A DNA stretch of 57,486 nt, from positions 991,490 through 1,048,975 of the forward strand of contig NZ_EQ973490.1 in the NCBI RefSeq assembly GCF_000158035.1, written 5' to 3'. The position numbers and the translations under genes were made by a program. Origin of the DNA: Bacteroides cellulosilyticus DSM 14838 (GTDB lineage: Bacteria; Bacteroidota; Bacteroidia; Bacteroidales; Bacteroidaceae). Below the pieces are notes generated by a model. It worked only from the letters and a program-made list of their open reading frames with translations. It had not been told where the DNA came from and searched no databases. Positions 8,888 through 17,956 of the stretch are shown one piece after another. Each line of letters opens with the position of its first letter. Positions within the stretch are counted from its first letter, which is position 1.

Positions 8888-10900
8888 ATGATTATGAATA
8901 CCAAATATACATTTAAAGCTCTTCTTTGCGGCATATCCATCTGGGCAGGGATGAGTCTCGGATTAACCTCATGCGAGTCTTATCTGGATGTGGATTCTTA
9001 CTTCTACGACCAGACAAATATTGATTCAATCTTTCAAAGTAAAGTTCGCGTCAATGAATACATTAATGGCATTGCCACCATACTACCGGATGAAAGTAAA
9101 CTGTTCACCTCCTCTTATTTCCCGTTCGGCATGGGTTCCGACGAATGCTTCGCATCGTGGGCGGACGATTATGGGAAAAATGAGAAAGACCCTTACAGAC
9201 ATGCCGCAATGGCTCTGTTGCTGGGAGATGAAACTCCCCAAAGCGCGAACTATAATAACTGGGGAAGCTTTTATAAAGGTATCCGCAAAGCCAACATCGT
9301 GTTGACCCGCATCAGCGAATGTAAAGATTTGTCAGATATGGAACGCCGTGACTATACAGGACGCACTTACTTCTTGCGCGGATATTTCTATTTCAGTTTG
9401 CTGCGCCAATACGGACCGGTGCCTATCGTTCCCGACAAGCCTTTCGATGCCGATACCCCATCCGACGAAGCCTCTATCGAACGAAGCACATACGATGAGT
9501 GCATAGACTACATCTGTAGTGATATGGAAAAGGCTGCGGAATTCCTCCCGGATTCCCGTACACAACAATTCCAGTATATTGCAAGCAAAGGTGCAGCATT
9601 AGCGGTAATGTCTCGCTTACGCCTTTATGCGGCAAGTCCATGGTACAACGGAAATACCCGCTATGCGGACTGGAAAACAGCCGATGGGCGGAATTTCATT
9701 TCTCAAAACAATGATAACTCTAAATGGGGTGTAGCCGCTGTAGCTGCCAAACGAATCATTGATATGGGAAAATACGCACTCTTTACAACTGCCCGTACAG
9801 AAAGAACACAGGAACTCCCGTCCAATATTTCACAGGCCGGTTTCCCTGACGGGGCCGGTAATATCGATCCTTACGCATCTTACAAGAGCCTGTTCGATGG
9901 TTCTGTGAATGCAGAGTTAGTTCCGGAATATATTTATTATTGCAATGCCATAGTGAAAGAGAACTCTCCTCAATGGCTGGCGACCCCTACCGCTCTGGGA
10001 GGTGCCAACGGTATAAACCTCTGTATGGATTTGATTGATTCCTATAAAATGATAGATGGATATGACATCCACCATTCCAGCGCAAACTATCCTTACCCTG
10101 ATGCCTCTCATGCAGGTGATCCGATAGATATTGCTTACAGGGTATCTGACGGCTATACCGTGAATGGCAATGTAGCCAAAGTAGATGCTTACCGTGAACC
10201 TCGCTTTTACGCAACCATAGGATATAATCATTGTATCTGGCCTGGAACTTCTTATGTAGGCAATGACCCGGTGACCAATGTAGAAGTGACTTATTACTCT
10301 GATGGTAATGCAGGCCCGCTTCCCGAATACCCGGACAATTACAACCGTACAGGCTATACTCTCCGTAAATACATCAATCAGGAAGATAACATGAAAGGTT
10401 CCTGCCGTGCCAAAACATTTGCCGTATTCCGCTATGCGGAAATCCTCCTCAATTATGTAGAGGCATTAAATGAATTGGAAGGAAGTTATACGGATGAAGC
10501 CACAGGTATCACCGTGACCCGTAATACAGAAGAAATAAAGAAGTATTTCAATATGATACGTTATCGTGCCGGTATGCCGGGCATTACCGATGCCGAACTG
10601 AACAGTAGAGACGATATGCGTGAAGCTATTAAGCAGGAACGTAAAGTGGAGTTTGCCCTCGAAGGGCTTCGCTACCATGATTTACGCCGTTGGGGCGATG
10701 CGGACGCAGCTTATAATACAAAGATTATCGGCTGGAACACCAAAGCCAGAGTAAATAACCGTACCGGATTCTACACCCGTACAATATGGGATTCAGAGAG
10801 AATACAGAAGCGTGTATTTACACAGAAGATGTACTTCTTCCCCATCCCACAGACAACGTTGGATCATAATGCAAAACTGGTTCAGAATCCAGGCTGGTAA
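8888..10900 (+). CDS. SusD-like glycan-binding lipoprotein (PUL 1)
   Basis: This is the lipoprotein partner of the upstream SusC. It should form the lid of the transporter and bind glycan on the cell surface. The signal peptide ends in LTSCESYLD, a typical SusD lipobox and N terminus. TPR-like helices follow (ARFLRG-type motif seen as RTYFLRGYFYFSLLRQYGPVP), and the C terminus has the usual PIPQTTLDHNAKLVQNPGW ending. An open frame extends upstream to 8789 inside susC, but the start is the ATG at 8888 (or 8894), just ahead of the signal peptide, giving about 670 residues. It is longer than the usual 500-600, suggesting insertions that could shape the binding site. Confidence 0.95.
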   Translation: MIMNTKYTFKALLCGISIWAGMSLGLTSCESYLDVDSYFYDQTNIDSIFQSKVRVNEYINGIATILPDESKLFTSSYFPFGMGSDECFASWADDYGKNEKDPYRHAAMALLLGDETPQSANYNNWGSFYKGIRKANIVLTRISECKDLSDMERRDYTGRTYFLRGYFYFSLLRQYGPVPIVPDKPFDADTPSDEASIERSTYDECIDYICSDMEKAAEFLPDSRTQQFQYIASKGAALAVMSRLRLYAASPWYNGNTRYADWKTADGRNFISQNNDNSKWGVAAVAAKRIIDMGKYALFTTARTERTQELPSNISQAGFPDGAGNIDPYASYKSLFDGSVNAELVPEYIYYCNAIVKENSPQWLATPTALGGANGINLCMDLIDSYKMIDGYDIHHSSANYPYPDASHAGDPIDIAYRVSDGYTVNGNVAKVDAYREPRFYATIGYNHCIWPGTSYVGNDPVTNVEVTYYSDGNAGPLPEYPDNYNRTGYTLRKYINQEDNMKGSCRAKTFAVFRYAEILLNYVEALNELEGSYTDEATGITVTRNTEEIKKYFNMIRYRAGMPGITDAELNSRDDMREAIKQERKVEFALEGLRYHDLRRWGDADAAYNTKIIGWNTKARVNNRTGFYTRTIWDSERIQKRVFTQKMYFFPIPQTTLDHNAKLVQNPGW

Positions 10901-10923
10901 TTAACTTTAATATTAAGACAATT

Positions 10924-11760
10924 ATGAAAAAGCATATTTTATTTTCATTAGCAATAGGTTCGCTCTTTGTACTCACCGGATGTGAGAACACCAATGTTTG
11001 GGAAGAGGAACAGTATATAAAACAAGCCTATCTCGTAGGTATCGGAGAAGAAGGAGCATTAGTGACCCGCAACGTCAACTATGCGGACGAAAGTGCAGAA
11101 ACTTTCGTATCGGTAGGCACCAGCGGCTCATTGAATCCGGATGGGGACATTCACTGTACATTGATTGAAGATCCCTCAGGCATCACTTCTTACAATCAAA
11201 AATATAAATCGAGTACGGAAATCCAATATCAGGCACTTCCTGCGGCCAATTACAACATATCTTCAATGAATGCAGTGATCCGTGCCGGAGAATCTTATGC
11301 CCGCATACCTGTTACCATCCACCCGGAAGGATTACATTGTGATTCCTTATACGCCCTTCCGCTGAAAATGGAATCTTGCAAAGAGTACCCTGTTGCACAA
11401 GCTGAAACAGTGGTTCTGTTCGCTATAAAGACCTACAACAACTACTCGGGATACTACAATTACATCGGTACCAACAACGGAGCTTCCTTTAGTTTGATTC
11501 GTAATGCTGTTGCTGTAAACAAGAATACAATTCGTATTTATTATACAGGCACTGAGGAACTGGCAAGAGCGAAAGATACCGGACTCACCATTACAGTGAA
11601 CGAAGATAACACACTCAGCCTTGCCGGATGGAAGAACCTGAATGTTACAGAGGGAAGCGGAAGCTACGATCCTCAAAACAAAACATTCAGTTTTACATGC
11701 AGGGTGAATGGGAATGAAGTGGAAGCCTATTTAATATCGGCAACAGCAAGCGAAGAATAA
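10924..11760 (+). CDS. DUF1735-type surface lipoprotein (PUL 1)
   Basis: This is a 278-residue lipoprotein (LTGCENTNVW lipobox). The N-terminal half, to about 165, resembles the DUF1735 (BT_3987-like N-terminal) beta-sandwich, with the RIPVTIHPEGL...YALPLKMESC pattern. The C-terminal half resembles the domain often found with it (DUF4361-like). Such proteins occupy the SusE/SusF position in many PULs and are proposed surface glycan-binding proteins. It follows susD by 23 bp. I see no enzyme motif. The family assignment is from recall of the pattern and the substrate is unknown. Confidence 0.75.
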   Translation: MKKHILFSLAIGSLFVLTGCENTNVWEEEQYIKQAYLVGIGEEGALVTRNVNYADESAETFVSVGTSGSLNPDGDIHCTLIEDPSGITSYNQKYKSSTEIQYQALPAANYNISSMNAVIRAGESYARIPVTIHPEGLHCDSLYALPLKMESCKEYPVAQAETVVLFAIKTYNNYSGYYNYIGTNNGASFSLIRNAVAVNKNTIRIYYTGTEELARAKDTGLTITVNEDNTLSLAGWKNLNVTEGSGSYDPQNKTFSFTCRVNGNEVEAYLISATASEE

Positions 11761-11788
11761 TCGTAACCGGAAAGGATATATTAAAAAC

Positions 11789-11868
11789 CACCACAGATTA
11801 TACAGATAAAAACAGATACTTGCTTCTTCAATATAAACAATCTGTGAGTATCAGTGTAATCCGTGGTG
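11789..11868. repeat. Imperfect inverted repeat between DUF1735 gene and GH30 gene
   Basis: Arms at about 11789-11819 and 11838-11868 pair with a few mismatches. The outer 12 bases are CACCACAGATTA against TAATCCGTGGTG. The arms are built from short ACAGATTA-like units of the kind seen in dispersed Bacteroides intergenic repeats. It could fold in the mRNA and lower expression of the downstream GH30 gene or protect the upstream message. Confidence 0.6.
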
Positions 11869-11898
11869 AATTATTAATTACATAAATGAACTATTATC

Positions 11899-13377
11899 AT
11901 GAGAGAAAAAAACATCAAAAGAGTGTTCTTGTGTTGTCTCACCGCTTTGGCTGTTAATACCTATGCCCAGAATTTCAACTGGGTCAGCAGTACAGAAGGC
12001 AACACTTGGAAACAATCAAAAGTGAAATTACAATCGAGCGCCGGCCAAACCCCGCTTTTAGATATCAGCGGAACGGAAGAAGGCACCACATTCAAAGCAT
12101 GGGGAACCACCTTCAACGAACTGTACTGGGATGCCTTGAACATGCTCACCCGTGATGAACAGGACGACCTGTTGAAGAAAATGTTTTCCCCTGAAGGAGA
12201 ACTTCGTTTCAACAGAGGCCGTATTTCGATGAATGCCAATGACTATGCCCGTGACTGGTATAGCTGCGACGAAGTATCAGGCGACTTCCAACTGAAGTAT
12301 TTCAATATCAACCGTGATAAATTGGCTATTATCCCCTTTGTCCGTGCAGCGCAAAAGTATAATCCGGATATGACTTTCTGGATGTCTCCCTGGTCACCTC
12401 CCAGCTGGATGAAAATTAACAATGACTATCCGGTTCGCAGTGACAGGACTAATAAGATGTCGCCTCTGTCTGATGTAGTACTCTATGAGGATAATACGGA
12501 GACACGCGATAACGTCTTCCCCCGACAACTCGCAGTGAATGACTACATGATTCAGGACCCACGCTATCTGCAAACTTATGCCAACTTCTTCTGTAAGTTC
12601 ATTGATGCTTATAAAGAACAAGGAATTCCCATCGATATGATCATGTATCAGAATGAAGCATACAGTTATACCCCGTATCCCGGTTGTGCCTGGACAGCTG
12701 AGGGTACCGTACGTTTCAACGTAGAGTATCTGGCGCCCACATTAAAGAAACATCATCCGGAAGTAGCTCTCTACCTTGGTACTTTCAATACCAACCGCTA
12801 TGATTATGTTGATAAAATACTTTCCGATCCACGCATGCCGCAAAGCGTTCAGGGAGTTGGCTTTCAGTGGGAAGGAGGACAGATACTACCTAAAATACGT
12901 GCCAAATACCCCCAGTACAAGTATATGCAGACAGAAAGCGAATGCGGTGGGGGCACCTTCGACTGGAGAGCGGGCGAACACACCTTCCATCTGATTAATC
13001 ACTATCTGGGTAATGGCTGCGAAGAGTACACCTTCTGGAACAATACCCTCTGCGATAACGGTGAAAGTCCCTGGGGTTGGAAACAAAATGCTTTGATACA
13101 TGTTGATTCAAAAACCCGTACGGCAACTCTTACACCGGAGTATTATGCTGTAAGACATTATAGCCAGTTCGTAACACCCGGTTCACGCGTTATAGCCTAC
13201 AAGCCTTCAACAGAAGGAAGAACACCGGTCTTGGTAGTGGAAACTCCAGAAAAGAAAAAGGTAGTGATAGTCGGAAACTTTAATGATGAGGCTAAAAAAG
13301 TAACCGTGAAGTTGCGGGACCGTTACCTGAACATTGAACTTCAACCGCACTCTTTCAATACATTCGAAGAGAAATAA
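11899..13377 (+). CDS. GH30 family glycoside hydrolase (PUL 1)
   Basis: This is a 492-residue secreted enzyme with a signal peptide ending near NTYAQ. It has no lipobox, so it is probably periplasmic or soluble. It has the GH30 (beta/alpha)8 barrel followed by a short beta domain (about 415-492). The expected retaining pair is visible: acid/base Glu253 in MYQNEAY and nucleophile Glu346 in MQTESECGG. The WGTTFNELYWDAL start of the barrel and SPWSPPSWMK motif are typical of GH30. Family members cleave beta-glucosyl linkages, including beta-1,6-glucan, and related beta-linkages; a beta-1,6-glucan target is possible but not proven. It is the last gene of the PUL 1 operon. Confidence 0.92.
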   Translation: MREKNIKRVFLCCLTALAVNTYAQNFNWVSSTEGNTWKQSKVKLQSSAGQTPLLDISGTEEGTTFKAWGTTFNELYWDALNMLTRDEQDDLLKKMFSPEGELRFNRGRISMNANDYARDWYSCDEVSGDFQLKYFNINRDKLAIIPFVRAAQKYNPDMTFWMSPWSPPSWMKINNDYPVRSDRTNKMSPLSDVVLYEDNTETRDNVFPRQLAVNDYMIQDPRYLQTYANFFCKFIDAYKEQGIPIDMIMYQNEAYSYTPYPGCAWTAEGTVRFNVEYLAPTLKKHHPEVALYLGTFNTNRYDYVDKILSDPRMPQSVQGVGFQWEGGQILPKIRAKYPQYKYMQTESECGGGTFDWRAGEHTFHLINHYLGNGCEEYTFWNNTLCDNGESPWGWKQNALIHVDSKTRTATLTPEYYAVRHYSQFVTPGSRVIAYKPSTEGRTPVLVVETPEKKKVVIVGNFNDEAKKVTVKLRDRYLNIELQPHSFNTFEEK

Positions 13378-13432
13378 ATTTCTTCAATAAAATGATAAGC
13401 AAGTGAGCATAATTCGTTTATGCTTTGGGAGT

Positions 13433-13519
13433 ATCTGTCATGCTAAGCGTAGTCGAAGTATCTCCTCTCTTGAAATGATGAAGAGAATGAGATCCTTCGA
13501 TAAGCTCAGGATGACAGAT
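13433..13519. repeat. Large imperfect palindrome
   Basis: Arms at 13433-13471 and 13481-13519 flank a 9-nt loop. They match over most of their length, with mismatches and a one-base slip in the middle. The right arm, read in reverse, begins ATCTGTCATCCTGAGC and contains TCGAAGGATCTC, which I recognise as a dispersed intergenic repeat in many bacteria. It may act as a bidirectional terminator for the convergent genes. Confidence 0.7.
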
Positions 13520-13588
13520 AGTATCAGATAATTAAGCACGAATATTTAATGATAACTACAAGCATTATTGATCAGCCATCATTTCTTA

Positions 13589-13676
13589 CCTGTGAGACTT
13601 TTGTTTCTTACCTGAGAAACTTTTGTTTCTTGCCTGAGAAACTTTTGTTCCATAGGCAAGGCACTTTTGTTTCAAT
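13589..13676. repeat. 22-bp tandem repeat, four copies
   Basis: Units start at 13589, 13611, 13633 and 13655, each exactly 22 bp, with the shared core ACTTTTGTTTC (one copy TTCC). Copies 2 and 3 contain GAAACTTTTGTTTC, a small palindrome. The last copy is followed by its reverse complement (GAAACAAAA at 13682-13690). Confidence 0.85.
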
Positions 13677-13717
13677 AGGAAGAAACAAAATAGAACAAAT
13701 AGAGGTGCGACAAAGCA

Positions 13718-16700
13718 CTATTGTTTCAAATACTCTGAGGGCAATACCCCAAACTCTTCCTTAAAGCATTGCCGGAAATAAACCACGCTGTTTATGCCTA
13801 CCCTGAAAGCAACTTCGGAGATATTATACCTGCCTTCCAGAAGCAACCGTTCAGCATGCTGCATTTTTATCTTACGAACATATTCATTGGTAGACAAGCC
13901 TGTCAAAGCTTTCATCTTGCGATATAGCGTAGACTTACTCATACACATATTATCAGCCAGATAACCTATGTCAATCTTCTCGGATGACAACCGGGCTTCT
14001 ATCAGCTGATTTATCTTCTCGATAAACTCATTATCCAGTTTATTCAAAGACTCTGCCAATAAAGCACGTTTCTCATCCATATTATGATGTGGAGTACTGG
14101 TATTAAAACGTTCTGTCAGCCGCTTGCGGGATTCAAGCAAATTGTTGATACGACTATGCAGGAGAGTAGCACTGAAAGGTTTCGTCAGATAAGAATCGGC
14201 TCCCACCTGATATCCCTCTTCTTTATCCTGCAACGAATCTTTAGCAGTCAACAGAATAATGGGAATGTGACTGGTGCGCACATCTTCTTTCAATATTTTA
14301 CACATCATAATTCCATTCATCACAGGCATCATGATATCACTCACAATGATATCAGGAATACTATTTAATGCCTGCTCCATCCCCTGTTCGCCATTTGCCG
14401 CTGTTTTCACTTCAAAATCATCAGAGAAGGATTCAGCAATATAATTGCAGATGTCCTGATTATCTTCCACTATCAACATAATACGCTTTCCACCGGAAGC
14501 TGACTCAGGAATCTCTTCTTTTTCTTCCTTTTCATCTACGGTTCTTTCCGGTGAATCGGCATGTAATACATGAGGATAAGTATTATCAGTCAATAGACTG
14601 AAATAGAAGGTACTACCTGTGCCTAAGGTACTCTCCACCTTTATTTCCCCCTCATGCAACGTCACCAGATTTTTCACCAGTGCCAGGCCGATGCCGGTAC
14701 CCGAAGCCTGATGATCGCCTCCTTCCTGATAATAACGATTAAAGATATGGGGTAATGCCTCAGGAGTAATGCCAAAACCTGTATCACTTACTTTTATTTC
14801 AGTATAACTGATATTATTCCGTACCACATTGTGCAATCCCAGGGTGATAGAGCCCTTCTCGGTATATTTAATAGCATTAGAGATCAGATTATCCAGGATA
14901 ATAGTCACTATCTCTTTATCAAAGTATAGAGGCATATCCTCTTTTTCCAGTTCGATGCAAAACTCAATATCCGGCTTACGATTCAGTTCTTTATATTTAA
15001 GTCCTATTTCGTACACCAGATTGGCAATATTGTCATGAGCCACACAAAGCTTCTTATTCTGTGTTTCCGTCTTTCTGAATTCCAGTATCTGGTTGATCAG
15101 ATTCAATAATCGTATGGCACTTTGATGGATGACTGATATCTTCTGGGCATCCTTATTAGAAAGCGAATTACTCTTCTGCATATCTTCCAGTGGGCCCAGT
15201 ATCAATGTCAGCGGTGTACGAAGTTCATGCGTGATGTTGGTATAAAAACGCAGACGCTCCTGATTCAGTTCCTGCTCTTGCACATGATTCTTTTTTTCCA
15301 GATCGTACAGAACTTCCATATCAAGCTTCTTCTTGTAAGCATAAAGAATGAAGAACAGGATGGCTCCACTCAACAATACATAGCTGCATTTCGCCCACCA
15401 GGTAAGCCACAAAGGCGGAACAATATGGATATCCAAAGTTGTAACCTCATCCGACCATTCCTGGTTCTTGATACGGGTTTTTACCATGAAATGATAATCA
15501 CCGGGAGGCACATTACGGAAGGTTACGCTATTGGGGTCTGTCACCGTATACCATGCATCTTCCAGTCCTTTCAGCATATAGGCATACTCCACCTGGTTGA
15601 CCAATGCATAGTTCCGTATATTAAAAGTAATATTAAAGCTATTCTGCATATACTTCAGCCTTACTTTCGACTGACCGTCAATACTGACCACTTCTTCATT
15701 GTCTCCCATATTACCCAAAGGAGCAAATATCTTCATTTCCGTGATGACAGCCGCAGGAGACTCACGCTTTGTCAGAACAAAATCCGGATTGAAGTGGCAA
15801 AGTCCATTGATGGAACCGAAATAAATCTCTCCATTCTGATCCTTAGCTACACTGCCACTCATAAAATTTCCCATCGGCACATTATCCCAATGGTCATAGT
15901 TATAGAAAACATCCTTATCCCGCAACAGACAACTGATTCCCTTATTGGTGCTCACCCAGATATTATGATTCGCATCTTCCGTTATAGCACGTATATGTGT
16001 ATTGGTTAAGCCTTCTTCACGGCGGTAAACCTTATATCCCCAATCGGATGGCGAGGAGAAACACACCAAACCTTCTCCTGTCCCGACCCATACATTCTTC
16101 CTGCTGTCTTCATAAATTGCATTGATGGTATTGGAAGGGAACAGGTTCTCCATATTAAAGAGCTTGATATCCTGCAACTCATCATCTCCTATCCCCAGGC
16201 CACTCCCAAAAGAACCGATCCACAGACGTCCCTGAGAGTCCTTCATAACGCACCGCACCAGATTGTTCTCAAACTCATAATGTCCCACGATCTTCTTATC
16301 AGCCAGACTAACTTTGTAGATACCACGACTGGTACCAATCCACAGAATATGCCGGTCGTCTTCATAGAACGAACGGATATCCTCGTGTTCTAATTCTTTA
16401 AGGAAGTTCCGGTGGAATATCTTTCTCTTCGCATCGTAATAATTCACTCCACCCATAAATAAGCCGAACCACAGATTATCTTCCGAGTCGCGCAGTGAGG
16501 CCAGCACAGAGTTTCCACTCATATCTTCAATCTCTTCCTGATAAACGGATACCCGTTTACCTTGATCAAAGACATTGATTCCTCCCCCATCTGTTCCAAT
16601 CCACAATTTACCTTGGCTATCCACACAAACGCTGCTTGCTGTTTTATTATTCAGGCGACTCATTGAATTCTGATTGGGAGAATAGTAATAACCGCCAAAC

Positions 16701-17755
16701 AAAGGTGGCTCATAGCTTAAGAAATTTATGCCACCACCCCATACACCCGTCCAGATATTCTTGAATGAATCCTGAAAAATGCACCTCGTACTTGAATTAG
16801 AGAGACTGTATCCGTCATCTCCTTCCCTGATATAATGAAATTGAGTCTGTTCGGGTAGCAGGAACAAACGCTGCGATAAATCCATTATGGCTATTCCGCC
16901 AAATTCCATAGCTATCCACAACTTATTCCCGTCAAGCTGCTTAATGTCGTAGATATAGTGCGAAAGATTCCCGTCTGAATTAAACTGGATGAAATTCTCT
17001 GATTCAGGATTAAACAATGCCAGACCTTTGTTTGTCCCTACCCAGATATTATTATTCAGATCCTTATATACGCATCTCACTTCATTACCCGGCAAGCTGT
17101 GCCGATCACTCGGATCATGCACGAAGTTCTTCGCTCTTTTATCTTTAATGGAAAGAATACTAAAACCATTATGGACATGGCCTACATATAACTTACCATT
17201 CCCTCCATCAGCAACAGTCCAGATGTTATCACTGACAAGCCCCGGTATATTTGCCGTATTATAATGAGAAAAGTGACCGGTTTCTTTATCGAAATATTCA
17301 ATTCCTTTCCAATAAGTTGTCACCCACAGATTTCCATCAGCAGCGGCAATAACATTGGTTACGTCATCCGTAATGATACTTTCAGGCACAGCCTCATTAT
17401 GCCGGTAGAATGTAAAGGTGTCCTTTACATAATTATAAGCATTCAACCCCGCCCTCTGTGTGCCAATCCATAAGATGGAATCCTTCGGATCATCCAGCAG
17501 GCAGTTCAGTTCATTCCCCGTAATGCCATAGCCGTTCTTTGTTTCATTCTTATAGTAAGTAATGAAGCGCGTTCCATCGAACTTATTCAAGCCCTCTTCA
17601 GTCGCAAACCATAAAAAGCCCTCTTTGTCCTGGGCTATGCTAACCACATAGTTATTGGATAATCCCTTCTCAATTCCCAATTGCCTGACAGCATAAGGTT
17701 GTGCCGTCAGAAGGGCAGGTAACAACAGTAAGTAAAGTAATAATCTGCTTTTCAT
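13718..17755 (-). CDS. Hybrid two-component system sensor/regulator (HTCS) of PUL 2
   Basis: This 1345-residue HTCS should activate the divergent PUL 2 operon. It has a signal peptide (about 1-19), Reg_prop propeller blades to about 690, a Y_Y_Y domain (about 700-770) and a membrane helix (about 785-810). The kinase domain carries His843 in NITHELRTPL, followed by an HATPase domain (NLISNAIKY, GTGIGLAL). The receiver from about 1090 carries Asp1140 in VSDIMMP, and an AraC-type HTH ends the protein. All catalytic motifs are canonical. It is transcribed away from the operon from a 201-bp shared control region that contains a candidate operator. It is closer in length and layout to the PUL 1 HTCS than to the PUL 3 HTCS. 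Confidence 0.95.
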   Translation of the reverse strand: MKSRLLLYLLLLPALLTAQPYAVRQLGIEKGLSNNYVVSIAQDKEGFLWFATEEGLNKFDGTRFITYYKNETKNGYGITGNELNCLLDDPKDSILWIGTQRAGLNAYNYVKDTFTFYRHNEAVPESIITDDVTNVIAAADGNLWVTTYWKGIEYFDKETGHFSHYNTANIPGLVSDNIWTVADGGNGKLYVGHVHNGFSILSIKDKRAKNFVHDPSDRHSLPGNEVRCVYKDLNNNIWVGTNKGLALFNPESENFIQFNSDGNLSHYIYDIKQLDGNKLWIAMEFGGIAIMDLSQRLFLLPEQTQFHYIREGDDGYSLSNSSTRCIFQDSFKNIWTGVWGGGINFLSYEPPLFGGYYYSPNQNSMSRLNNKTASSVCVDSQGKLWIGTDGGGINVFDQGKRVSVYQEEIEDMSGNSVLASLRDSEDNLWFGLFMGGVNYYDAKRKIFHRNFLKELEHEDIRSFYEDDRHILWIGTSRGIYKVSLADKKIVGHYEFENNLVRCVMKDSQGRLWIGSFGSGLGIGDDELQDIKLFNMENLFPSNTINAIYEDSRKNVWVGTGEGLVCFSSPSDWGYKVYRREEGLTNTHIRAITEDANHNIWVSTNKGISCLLRDKDVFYNYDHWDNVPMGNFMSGSVAKDQNGEIYFGSINGLCHFNPDFVLTKRESPAAVITEMKIFAPLGNMGDNEEVVSIDGQSKVRLKYMQNSFNITFNIRNYALVNQVEYAYMLKGLEDAWYTVTDPNSVTFRNVPPGDYHFMVKTRIKNQEWSDEVTTLDIHIVPPLWLTWWAKCSYVLLSGAILFFILYAYKKKLDMEVLYDLEKKNHVQEQELNQERLRFYTNITHELRTPLTLILGPLEDMQKSNSLSNKDAQKISVIHQSAIRLLNLINQILEFRKTETQNKKLCVAHDNIANLVYEIGLKYKELNRKPDIEFCIELEKEDMPLYFDKEIVTIILDNLISNAIKYTEKGSITLGLHNVVRNNISYTEIKVSDTGFGITPEALPHIFNRYYQEGGDHQASGTGIGLALVKNLVTLHEGEIKVESTLGTGSTFYFSLLTDNTYPHVLHADSPERTVDEKEEKEEIPESASGGKRIMLIVEDNQDICNYIAESFSDDFEVKTAANGEQGMEQALNSIPDIIVSDIMMPVMNGIMMCKILKEDVRTSHIPIILLTAKDSLQDKEEGYQVGADSYLTKPFSATLLHSRINNLLESRKRLTERFNTSTPHHNMDEKRALLAESLNKLDNEFIEKINQLIEARLSSEKIDIGYLADNMCMSKSTLYRKMKALTGLSTNEYVRKIKMQHAERLLLEGRYNISEVAFRVGINSVVYFRQCFKEEFGVLPSEYLKQ

Positions 17756-17778
17756 GACATCAATTTTCTATTGCAATC

Positions 17779-17786
17779 CAAAAGTA
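17779..17786 (-). promoter_or_regulatory. Promoter -7 box of the PUL 2 HTCS gene
   Basis: TACTTTTG reads on the minus strand from 17786 to 17779, a perfect TAnnTTTG match, 24 bp before the HTCS start codon. No convincing -33 element was found. Confidence 0.5.
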
Positions 17787-17820
17787 TAAATAAATTCTTT
17801 ATTTCAGATACACAAATCGT

Positions 17821-17859
17821 TCATTGCAAGATTTACATCCCCTCACTGCAAGATTTATA
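17821..17859 (+). promoter_or_regulatory. Candidate HTCS operator of PUL 2 (two direct repeats, 22 bp apart)
   Basis: TCAyTGCAAGATTTAyA occurs at 17821-17837 and 17843-17859, 15 of 17 bases identical and exactly 22 bp apart, so both copies face the same side of the helix. The nearer copy ends 24 bp before the TACATTTGC box of the susC operon. Direct repeats two helical turns apart are what dimeric AraC-type domains bind. Confidence 0.65.
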
Positions 17860-17883
17860 CAGTTCAAGAAAACTAAGATAGCT

Positions 17884-17892
17884 TACATTTGC
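17884..17892 (+). promoter_or_regulatory. Promoter -7 box of the PUL 2 operon
   Basis: TACATTTGC is a perfect TAnnTTTGY match, 64 bp before the first start codon of the operon. There is no clear -33 box, as expected of an activator-dependent promoter. Confidence 0.65.
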
Positions 17893-17956
17893 ATTATCTA
17901 AAAGTGATATTTTAGTAAAGAATGTATCTAATTGTTTAACTTTAAAAGTAATATGT

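Larger units (their letters stand above)
13378..13717. other. Gene-free, repeat-rich spacer between convergent PUL 1 and PUL 2 genes
   Basis: This 340-bp gap separates the convergent GH30 and HTCS genes. It holds an imperfect palindrome (13433-13519), a 22-bp tandem repeat array (13589-13676) and a 9-bp hairpin (13665-13673 with 13682-13690). A 71-residue open frame across the array merely translates the repeats and is not a credible gene. Confidence 0.7.

Noticed and set aside
13589..13676. CRISPR array
   Set aside because: The 22-bp units are directly abutting with no unique spacers, and no cas genes are nearby.
13549..13764. 71-residue open frame in the repeat spacer
   Set aside because: It is a translation of the 22-bp tandem repeat and runs into the antisense of the HTCS gene.
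15227..16009. 260-residue open frame opposite the PUL 2 HTCS gene
   Set aside because: It is fully antisense to a well-supported coding region and has no signal or domain of its own.
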